A stretch of 64,000 nt of DNA from CAYMMX01 sp964391675 (GTDB taxonomy: Bacteria; Cyanobacteriota; Vampirovibrionia; Gastranaerophilales; Gastranaerophilaceae). The notes beneath the pieces are model-generated. The model had not been told where the DNA came from, ran no database searches, and saw only the letters and a program-made list of their open reading frames with translations. Each line of letters starts with the position of its first letter. Positions within the stretch are counted from its first letter, which is position 1. Positions 35,279 to 42,819 of the stretch are shown in pieces. The stretch lies in the NCBI GenBank assembly GCA_964391675.1, contig CAYMMX010000001.1, positions 310,001 to 374,000 of the forward strand. The letters are read 5' to 3'. Made by a program: the position numbers and the translations under genes.

Positions 35279-36907
35279 ATGAATTACGACTATTATCAAA
35301 AAACAGCCTGTGAATACGATGAATTTATTAATAAAGGTTTTTGTGCTGCAAATCCCAGTGTTTCTGCATTGCAAGAAACTTTGTTGATTTTTTTAGAAGA
35401 GCTTGCATATTATTTATTGAAATTAAAAGAATTTGGAGCGAGTAATGAAATTATCAAACAACATATAATAGAAGCTGTTTCAGGAATGATAACAAACATA
35501 GATTATGAACCTGAAGAGCTTAAAAATCTTATTAAAACTTTGACAGATGATTTAAATCAAGCAAGAAGTTTGTATGCAAATATGTGTAAGAAAAATAATG
35601 TTGAAGCGTTTTTTTTAAAACCTTGTTTTAGAAATTTAAATAGTTTTGTTATTTCAGAAATATTTAAAAAAGCAGAAAAATATTATATAATGAGAAATAC
35701 AGAATATACTTTTGAACAAAAAAACCTTTTTGACATAATCATTTTATTGATTAAAAGACTTTGTTTTAAAATAATCCAAATTAAAAGCTATAGCAAAGAT
35801 TATGATGCAGCATATATAAAAATTTTAGAATTATTAAATATTTTAAATACTAAAGATACACCTGTTTCTGAAATTAAACTGGCAATAGAACAAGGTAATG
35901 CAGTTTATTATGAATTATTAAAAGATTTATATGCGGCCCAAGAAGAATTTCATGGGAAAAGAGAAGCTGTATATATTCCTTTTGCCCCAAGAAATGGTAA
36001 AGCAATTCTTGTTTCAGGGATTGACCTTAGACAATTGGAAAAAGTTCTTATCGCAACAAAAAACAAAGGAATAGATGTTTATACCCATGGTATGACAATG
36101 CTTATGGCTCATACATTATCAAATTTCAGAAAATATAATCATTTAGTTGGTCATTATGGAAAAGGTTCTGAAAGCAGTTTGTTTGATTTTGCATCTTTTC
36201 CGGGAGCAATTTTAATGACAAGATATTTGTTCCAAAAAGTTGAATACTTATATAAAGGAAGACTTTTTACAACAGATTCTTTTGCTCCAAGTGGAATTAT
36301 AAAAATCAAAGATGATAATTTTGAACCACTTATTCAAGCGGCATTACAAGCAAAAGGATTTACTAAACAAGAACAAGAAGTTATTTTGAAAGTTGGCTTT
36401 CGTCAAAAAGAAATAGAAGAAAAAATCAGCGACATTATTAAAAAAATGAAAACAAAAAAAATAAAACATTTATATTTTATTGGAATATTAAATAATAAAA
36501 GCGATTTTAAGGAATATTTTGATAAATTTTTAAAACTAATGCCTAAAGACTGCTATGCACTTTCTCTTTCACATGAAAAAAATGAAGAAAATATTTTACA
36601 TGTAGATTCATTTTATGATTACCTTTTTATTTATAGAATTTTAGAACAAATTAATAAAGCTAATGATATCGGCAAATTAAATATAACTATATTTATAACA
36701 AAGTGTGATCAATATACGCTTACAAATGTTATTAACTTTATTAATATGGGGATAAAAAACATTTATTTGTGTAAATGTATTCCTAATATAATTAACCCGA
36801 CAATGTTAGAAACACTCAAAAAAACATTTAATATAAAAGAGTTTTGCAATCCCAAAGAAGATCTTAAAAATACTTTAGCAAAACAGAAAGAAGGAGACAA
36901 TGGATAA
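35279..36907 (+). CDS. Hybrid-cluster-protein (Hcp) homologue lacking hybrid-cluster ligands, copy 1
   Basis: 542 residues. The Hcp layout is clear: N-terminal GFCAANP, then the C-terminal 'KAILVSG', 'IDVYTHG', 'DFASFPGAILMT', 'EYLYKGRLFTT' and 'NINPTMLETLKKTFNI'-like segments. By-eye alignment to Hcp motifs shows the ligands replaced: SGHD is SGID, THGE is THGM, TTNC is TRYL, GGC is GIL, ACGK is SHEK, GQC is DSF. The acidic residue of the EQK motif is D477, preceded by a new Cys476; CKC (498-500) is also new. Only Cys11 and Cys22 of the N-terminal cluster are left. Enzymatic hydroxylamine/NO reduction is therefore unlikely. A TAGAAT seven bases before the ATG suggests a leaderless message. 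Confidence 0.75.
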   Translation: MNYDYYQKTACEYDEFINKGFCAANPSVSALQETLLIFLEELAYYLLKLKEFGASNEIIKQHIIEAVSGMITNIDYEPEELKNLIKTLTDDLNQARSLYANMCKKNNVEAFFLKPCFRNLNSFVISEIFKKAEKYYIMRNTEYTFEQKNLFDIIILLIKRLCFKIIQIKSYSKDYDAAYIKILELLNILNTKDTPVSEIKLAIEQGNAVYYELLKDLYAAQEEFHGKREAVYIPFAPRNGKAILVSGIDLRQLEKVLIATKNKGIDVYTHGMTMLMAHTLSNFRKYNHLVGHYGKGSESSLFDFASFPGAILMTRYLFQKVEYLYKGRLFTTDSFAPSGIIKIKDDNFEPLIQAALQAKGFTKQEQEVILKVGFRQKEIEEKISDIIKKMKTKKIKHLYFIGILNNKSDFKEYFDKFLKLMPKDCYALSLSHEKNEENILHVDSFYDYLFIYRILEQINKANDIGKLNITIFITKCDQYTLTNVINFINMGIKNIYLCKCIPNIINPTMLETLKKTFNIKEFCNPKEDLKNTLAKQKEGDNG

Positions 36908-38540
36908 CTTACATAAAGAAGAAAGACTTATAACTCCGGAAATTGAATGTGAAGAATGTTTTACAAGAGGAATTTGTTCAATAAATCCTAACTTGGCATC
37001 TGTACATGAAGTAATAATGCTTTATTTAAAAGAATTATCCTTTTACCTTGTAAGGCTTAAAACATTTGGAATTACCAACGAAAAAATAAAAGAAACAATC
37101 ATTTATGCATTATTTAATATGATTACCAATATTGAGTATAATCAACAACAATTTCAAAATTTAATTGCGGAATTATATGATTATATTAATCAATCAAAAT
37201 TTTTGTACGAGAAAGCATGTACAGAAAGAAACATTGAAATAGAAACCCATAAAACATATTTTAAATATGGTAAAAATTTTGAACTAACAGATGCCATAAG
37301 AAAAGGAGAAAAATATTTTCTAAAAAAAAGCTATATTTTTTCACATGAACAAAAAGATTATTATGATATTTTGTTATTTTTAGCAAAAAGCATTGGCTTA
37401 AAATTAATGGAATTTAAGCGTATAGGTAAAGATCATGAAGAGGCTTATTATACAATATTATCTCTTTTTGATACAAACTTCCCGCAAGATTTTCAGGAAG
37501 AAAAAATTAAAGAACACATTAAAAAAATAATAAGTGTTTATTATGATTTAGTTAAACAGCTTTTTTATACGCAAAATGAATTATATGGAGAAAGTACTCC
37601 TACAGAAGTATCTTTTTCAACAGTTCCGGGTAAAGCAATTTTAGTTTCGGGCTCAGATTTAAAAAAATTGGAATTGGTTTTAAAAGCAGCCGAAGGGAAA
37701 GATATTAATATTTATACTCATGGTATTGAAATGCTTATGGCACATACTTATCCAAAATTAAAATCACATCCAAATTTAAAAGGTCATTTTGGAAGCAGTC
37801 TGGAAAGTACTTTGGTTGATTTTGCTTCTTTTCCGGGTGCGATTTTAATGACAAAAGGCACTTTGCAAAAAATAGAGTATTTATATCGTGGAAGATTATT
37901 TACTTTAGATCCTGTAGCTTCTACGGGAATAATAGGAATTAAAAATTTAAATTTTGAACCTTTAATAAAATCTGCTCTTAAGGCTAAAGGATTTACCCAT
38001 ACTACTATAAAACCATCAATGAATGTCGGTTATAATTTTCAGGAAATAAGCAATAAAATAGATAGTATAGTTGACAAAGTACTAAAAAATGAAATAAAAC
38101 ATTTGTTTATTATAGGGTTATTAAATAAACCAAACTTGGCGTATAAACAATATTTTGAAAATTTCTTTAATCTGTTGCCTGAAAACTGTTATGCATTTTC
38201 TTTAAGTGTTAATAAAAATACTAAAAACATTTTTCATTTAGACTCTTTTTACGATTATTCATTAATTTATAAATTAATTAAACAAATAAAATTGAAAACA
38301 GATATAAAAGAACTAAACTTAAGTATGTTTATTACAACATGTGATAAACATACTATCTCTAATCTTTTATATCTAAAACACATTGGTGTAAAAAATGTAT
38401 ATATGTGCAAATGCCCTTCCTCTTTGTTAAATCCGAGTTTAATTAATACACTTCAAAAAACATTTAATATACAAGAAATTTCACAACCCCAAAATGATTT
38501 AGACAATATTTTAAATAATAAAAAAGGAAAAAATGAATAA
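36900..38540 (+). CDS. Hcp homologue lacking hybrid-cluster ligands, copy 2
   Basis: 546 residues, colinear with copy 1. The fold segments 'KAILVSG', 'INIYTHG', 'DFASFPGAILMT' and 'EYLYRGRLFT' are kept. Ligand positions read SGSD, THGI (with an E one residue later), TKGT, GLL, VNKN, DSF and DKH. The N-terminal part keeps CxxC and a third Cys (17, 20, 26), the most complete of the three. A Cys before the D of DKH and a CKC pair match copy 1. The gene overlaps copy 1 by eight bases (ATGGATAA). Function unknown. Confidence 0.75.
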   Translation: MDNLHKEERLITPEIECEECFTRGICSINPNLASVHEVIMLYLKELSFYLVRLKTFGITNEKIKETIIYALFNMITNIEYNQQQFQNLIAELYDYINQSKFLYEKACTERNIEIETHKTYFKYGKNFELTDAIRKGEKYFLKKSYIFSHEQKDYYDILLFLAKSIGLKLMEFKRIGKDHEEAYYTILSLFDTNFPQDFQEEKIKEHIKKIISVYYDLVKQLFYTQNELYGESTPTEVSFSTVPGKAILVSGSDLKKLELVLKAAEGKDINIYTHGIEMLMAHTYPKLKSHPNLKGHFGSSLESTLVDFASFPGAILMTKGTLQKIEYLYRGRLFTLDPVASTGIIGIKNLNFEPLIKSALKAKGFTHTTIKPSMNVGYNFQEISNKIDSIVDKVLKNEIKHLFIIGLLNKPNLAYKQYFENFFNLLPENCYAFSLSVNKNTKNIFHLDSFYDYSLIYKLIKQIKLKTDIKELNLSMFITTCDKHTISNLLYLKHIGVKNVYMCKCPSSLLNPSLINTLQKTFNIQEISQPQNDLDNILNNKKGKNE

Positions 38541-40143
38541 TAATTTTAAAAACATAAAACCACTTGGAAATGATTATGATGAATGCAGTATAAAAGGCAT
38601 TTGTTCAATTAATCCAATAATTTCTTCAATTAAAACAGTAATATATGCTTATTTACAAGAGCTTTCTTATTATATTATTGAGCTTGATTCGTTTGATAAA
38701 AAAAATAATATAATAAATAATTTTTTTATAGAAGTTTTTTCTGTTTTGATTGCCAATAATGAGTACAAAGAAGATGATTTATTACATTTAATTATAAATA
38801 TACAAAATATTATTAATGATATAAAAATACAATACAAAAATATTTGCATAGAAAAAGAAAAATCACCAATTTTTTATAAGCAAATTATTAAATTAAATCA
38901 AAATTTCAATATTACTGAAGTAATTAAACAAGGTCAAAGATATGATGAAAAATTCAAAAAATTTGTTTCAGAAGAAAACAGAAAAGGCTTAGAATTAATT
39001 TTAATAATTCTAAAAAGTATTTGTTTATATATTATAGAATTACAGAGTTTAAATATTGACTATGAAGATTACTATAAAGAATTAGTTTTTGCTTTAAGCA
39101 AAAAAGGATTTAAAGCTATTTTAGAAGAAGGATTTGATAATCATATCAAAAAATATTCTAAAATAGATAATGAAATACTTAGACTTGTTTTTGACTCCAG
39201 AAAAAAAGAATTTGGTGAATTAACAGAAACAAATATTTCATTTTCTGTAAAAAAAGGTAAATGCATTCTTGTCTCGGGAAACAATTTTAAAGAGCTTGAA
39301 TTATTACTTGAAGCGACCAAGGACAAGAATATTAATATTTATACCCATGGTCAGATGATATCATCTCATGCTTATTCGAAATTTAAAAATTATCCTCATT
39401 TGAAGGGACATTACGGTAAGGGTTCCGAATACTATGTTTCTGATTTTTCATCTTTTCCCGGCCCTGTTTTTGTAACAAAATTATCATTATATAAAGTAGA
39501 AAACTTATATTCAACTTCTGTTTTCACAACAAATAAAATTCCACCTTTAAATACAAGGTCTATTGTTGATTATAATTTCGAACCTCTTATAGAATCAGCT
39601 CTAAGATCAGATGGTTTTGAAGAAGATTTTATTGAAAAAAATACTACAATAGGGGTTTTTGAGGATCAATATATACAAAAAATTAATGAAATAGCTGAAA
39701 AAATAAAACTCGGTGAAATAAAAAACATTATTACAATTGGTATTTCAAATAATGTTACAGATCAAATAGATTATTTTAAAACTTTTTTCAATCTAGTAAA
39801 AAATGATTGTTATATTATATCTTTTTTTTATAAAAGTAATTTTAAAAATTTACTTTTTACAAATTTTGATTATGCTTTCCCATTTTTATACAAAGCTTTG
39901 GACATAATTTTACCTTTAAAAGATTCTTATAATTTTAAAATTAATATTTATAATACAAGATGCGAGCCGCATACAATTCCAAGCTTATTTTATTTGAGAA
40001 CGTTAAATATAGACAATATTTATTTTCATCAATGTTCTCCTCTTTTAATTAATCCTGCGTTAGTTAATTTATTTATTGAATTAGCTAAAATAAAATTGTA
40101 TACTAACCCTAAATATGATTTGGAAGATATGATTAAAGATTAA
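38533..40143 (+). CDS. Hcp homologue lacking hybrid-cluster ligands, copy 3
   Basis: 536 residues, the most diverged copy. 'KCILVSG', 'INIYTHG', 'DFSSFPGPVFVT' and 'NLYSTSVFTT' show the family fold. Ligand positions read SGNN, THGQ, TKLS, GIS, FYKS, NFDY and EPH, so only the last acidic residue (E) survives. Cys18 and Cys24 remain N-terminally. The conserved CE-x-x-T and the second Cys of the CxC pair (here HQC) are shared with the others. It overlaps copy 2 by eight bases (ATGAATAA) and ends convergently against upp. Function unknown. Confidence 0.75.
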   Translation: MNNNFKNIKPLGNDYDECSIKGICSINPIISSIKTVIYAYLQELSYYIIELDSFDKKNNIINNFFIEVFSVLIANNEYKEDDLLHLIINIQNIINDIKIQYKNICIEKEKSPIFYKQIIKLNQNFNITEVIKQGQRYDEKFKKFVSEENRKGLELILIILKSICLYIIELQSLNIDYEDYYKELVFALSKKGFKAILEEGFDNHIKKYSKIDNEILRLVFDSRKKEFGELTETNISFSVKKGKCILVSGNNFKELELLLEATKDKNINIYTHGQMISSHAYSKFKNYPHLKGHYGKGSEYYVSDFSSFPGPVFVTKLSLYKVENLYSTSVFTTNKIPPLNTRSIVDYNFEPLIESALRSDGFEEDFIEKNTTIGVFEDQYIQKINEIAEKIKLGEIKNIITIGISNNVTDQIDYFKTFFNLVKNDCYIISFFYKSNFKNLLFTNFDYAFPFLYKALDIILPLKDSYNFKINIYNTRCEPHTIPSLFYLRTLNIDNIYFHQCSPLLINPALVNLFIELAKIKLYTNPKYDLEDMIKD

Positions 40144-40799
40144 GTGTTAAAAATTCTATCTCCTGCATCACCCATTCCGGGGACAATATACCCATGTTCA
40201 TTTAAATGAGAGTCTAATGCAGCGGTAATTATTTCAATTTCCGGAAAAGCTTTTTGAATATTTTCAATTCCTTCCGGGGCAGAAATAATAGAAATTACTT
40301 TAATATTTTCTATAGGAATCTCTTTATCAGCATATAGTTTAATTGCTTCTATAAGGGAATTTCCTGTTGCAAGCATAGGATCGGTGATGAATATATGAAA
40401 CTTATGCGGGTCTTTTACTGTCATAGGCACTTTATTATAATACCAAACCGGTTTAAGGGTTTTTTCGTCCCTATACATGCCAATATGTCTTATGCATGCT
40501 TGAGGCAAAATGTCTATAGCTTCATCTGTAAATATTAATCCTGCTCTTAATATTGGGGAAATAATTATGTTAATATCAGGGTCTATAGTTTGGGATTTAA
40601 ATGATGTTAAAGGAGTATGAACTGTTTTTTCAACAAGAGGTAAATATTTTGCTGCTTCATACAATAGGACTCTTGTAATTTTTCTTGTTGCAATTCTGAC
40701 ATCTTGAGACTTTGTATCTTTATCTCTCATTGAACATAAGCTTTGTAAAATTACAGGATTATTGATTATATTAACTTTTTCTAAATTAATTTTTTTCAT
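40140..40799 (-). CDS. upp: Uracil phosphoribosyltransferase
   Basis: 219 residues. Family motifs 'PILRAGLIF', the PRPP-binding 'ITDPMLATGNSLIEAI' and C-terminal 'YIVPGMGDAGDRIF' are present. It converts uracil and PRPP to UMP (salvage). The start at 40799 has GGAAG upstream at five bases; the longer frame from 40811 overlaps the mlaD end. It overlaps the mlaD-like gene by 14 bp and likely shares its transcript. Confidence 0.95.
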   Translation of the reverse strand: MKKINLEKVNIINNPVILQSLCSMRDKDTKSQDVRIATRKITRVLLYEAAKYLPLVEKTVHTPLTSFKSQTIDPDINIIISPILRAGLIFTDEAIDILPQACIRHIGMYRDEKTLKPVWYYNKVPMTVKDPHKFHIFITDPMLATGNSLIEAIKLYADKEIPIENIKVISIISAPEGIENIQKAFPEIEIITAALDSHLNEHGYIVPGMGDAGDRIFNT

Positions 40800-41445
40800 T
40801 AAAACTTCCATTCATTTTTCCCTCTTTTATAGTATATATTTTATCACCAATTTTATCACTTTTTTTCTGTATTTCATCAATTTTTATATTAGCAAAGTCT
40901 AAGAAATCATTTGCTTTCTCAGATTTCCATTCTCCAGTTTTATTTTTTTTAGATTTTATAAACCCTATTTCTTTCATAAAACTGGATATACTGTAAGCAA
41001 TGTCAACAACTTGATCATACATTTCGCTTAATAATCCCAGAGAATCATTAATTCTTTTAGGACTTTGTGCAAAAATTAATTTCCCTCCCAATAAATATTC
41101 TTCCTTGTCGGGAGGATAAATTTCAAGGGATTTAGAACCTCCCAATCCGCTAAATTCTACAGTGGTTTTTGATCCTTTAGGTATTCTGACATTAGGGTCT
41201 GTAATAATAAATTTTACATATACATCTTCTCCCACGATGTTTATTTGATTTACATATCCAGCTTGTATTCCCATGAATCTGACCGGAGATCCGTTAATTA
41301 GTCCATCTACATCCGGTAAAAAAATTTGATAAGTATTAAAATTTTTCTTATAGTTAAATATTAAAAACATTATAAAGCTTGAAACTATAAATAATACCAA
41401 AAGCCAAACAAATAATTCACTTATCCAAAATAAATGTTTTTTCAT
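40786..41445 (-). CDS. MCE/MlaD-family lipid transport protein
   Basis: 219 residues. One N-terminal membrane segment (about 8-30) is followed by an MCE domain ('YQIFLPDVDGLINGSPVRFMGIQAGYV' in parts, then 'SKTTVEFSGLGGSKSLEI' in parts). A coiled or helical tail follows (about 145-219). MlaD subunits form periplasmic hexamers that move phospholipids between the membranes, so this argues for a double-membrane cell. The partner MlaE/F genes are not in the window. Confidence 0.9.
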   Translation of the reverse strand: MKKHLFWISELFVWLLVLFIVSSFIMFLIFNYKKNFNTYQIFLPDVDGLINGSPVRFMGIQAGYVNQINIVGEDVYVKFIITDPNVRIPKGSKTTVEFSGLGGSKSLEIYPPDKEEYLLGGKLIFAQSPKRINDSLGLLSEMYDQVVDIAYSISSFMKEIGFIKSKKNKTGEWKSEKANDFLDFANIKIDEIQKKSDKIGDKIYTIKEGKMNGSFNEKN

Positions 41446-41614
41446 AAATTTTATTATACAGTATTTATAAAATAAAAAAAAGAAATGATTAAAAAATTTA
41501 AGTAAAAATAAATATATTTATTTTTACCTTTACCTTTAGGTTTTTCGCCTATTGCGAAAAAATCATATGTGTAGTATAAGTAATAGTATCGGTCAATATA
41601 AAAAGGATTAAAAA

Positions 41615-41854
41615 ATGGATCAAATAATAAAAGTAGCTTGGGATTTAAACGAAAATACAGAAAACAGATATCAATTAGTGTATGAAATTGCAGAATTAGC
41701 AAAAAAACTTGTTGATGAAACTCAAGCTAAAAAATCTCGTGAAGAATTCGGTTTTGAAGAATTTTATGATGCATCATATAAGAAAGAAAACCCTGTTGAA
41801 CATGCTATAATGGTAAAAGCATCTGAAGCTGATGATAACAGACTTGTGGGATAA
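41615..41854 (+). CDS. rpoZ: RNA polymerase omega subunit-like protein
   Basis: 79 residues. The pattern ENRYQLVYEIAELAKKL (residues 16-32), then a linker and 'ENPVEHAIMVKASEAD', parallels the omega subunit (NRYxxVxxxAxRA... then KPVxxAI). The cyanobacterial version is similar in size and ends likewise. Omega helps assemble RNA polymerase by wrapping the beta-prime C-terminus. The N-terminus and linker differ from model omegas, so confidence is moderate. AAAAGGA precedes the ATG. Confidence 0.65.
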   Translation: MDQIIKVAWDLNENTENRYQLVYEIAELAKKLVDETQAKKSREEFGFEEFYDASYKKENPVEHAIMVKASEADDNRLVG

Positions 41855-41900
41855 TAAATTTAAGGTTTTATTTAACTTTACCCTTAAATAAGAGAGTTTT

Positions 41901-42701
41901 ATGCAGGAAACAATTGATTTTATTAACCAAAAAACAAATAATTTCAAACCTGAAATAGGGATTATTTTGGGTTCGGGATTAGGTGATTTTGTTGATAATC
42001 TTGATTCTTTAAGTATTTCTTATTCGCAAATCCCAGGATTTGAAACATCAACTATACAAGGTCATGCTGGAAAACTTGTTTTTTGCGAAATTAACGAAAA
42101 AAAAATTGTAGCTATGCAGGGAAGATATCATTTTTATGAAGGGCATCCTATGCAAGCCGTTGTTTTCCCTGTAAAAGTAATGAAAAAACTTGGAATAAAA
42201 ACACTTATAATAACAAATGCATCAGGAGCTGTTAATAAAAAATTTAAACCCGCAGACTTAATGATTATAACTGATCATATTAATTTTACCGGGACGAATC
42301 CTCTTATAGGAAAAAATGATGAAATATTAGGAACGAGATTTCCTGATATGAGTGAAGTTTATAATAAAAATTTAATAAAAATAACTGAAAATTGTGCAAG
42401 AGAGCTAAAAATTAAAATAAGAAAAGGCGTTTATACTGCATGTTCCGGCCCCAGTTATGAAACACCGGCAGAAATAAAAATGTTAAGAAAATTTGGTACA
42501 GACGCTGTTGGAATGTCAACAGTGCCGGAGGCAATCATTGCTAATTACTGTGGCATAAAAGTTCTTGGTATAAGCTGTCTTACAAATTATGCAGCAGGAA
42601 TAACTAAAAGACCTTTATCTCATCAAGAAGTTATTGAATCGGCAAACTCGGCTAAACAAAAATTTAAATCATTATTATTAAAAGTAATTAAAACCATTTG
42701 A
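41901..42701 (+). CDS. punA: Purine nucleoside phosphorylase (class I)
   Basis: 266 residues. Signature parts 'GIILGSGLGDF', 'MQGRYHFYEGHP', 'TNASGAVNKKF', 'YTACSGPSYETPAEI' and 'VGMSTVPE' identify trimeric PNP of the PunA type (inosine/guanosine phosphorolysis). Together with upp it suggests nucleobase salvage. GAGAG precedes the ATG. Confidence 0.93.
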   Translation: MQETIDFINQKTNNFKPEIGIILGSGLGDFVDNLDSLSISYSQIPGFETSTIQGHAGKLVFCEINEKKIVAMQGRYHFYEGHPMQAVVFPVKVMKKLGIKTLIITNASGAVNKKFKPADLMIITDHINFTGTNPLIGKNDEILGTRFPDMSEVYNKNLIKITENCARELKIKIRKGVYTACSGPSYETPAEIKMLRKFGTDAVGMSTVPEAIIANYCGIKVLGISCLTNYAAGITKRPLSHQEVIESANSAKQKFKSLLLKVIKTI

Positions 42702-42819
42702 ATCATCTGAGTTTATGCTTATCTTCGGGTAACTTTTTGTAACAAATAAGCTTTAAAGTAGCAAATTATTTTTTGTAGACTTGTTAAAGCAATTTAAATA
42801 GCTGTTAGGAGTGTTTTAT

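Noticed and set aside
35279..40143. Carbon monoxide dehydrogenase instead of Hcp
   Set aside because: The length (about 540 residues) and the order of YTHG and FPGAILMT segments fit Hcp better; CODH cysteine clusters are absent as well.
41521..41570. A+T-rich hairpins (TTTTTCGC...GCGAAAAA) before the omega-like gene
   Set aside because: No T-tract in a useful place and no gene ending there; could be chance in A+T-rich DNA.
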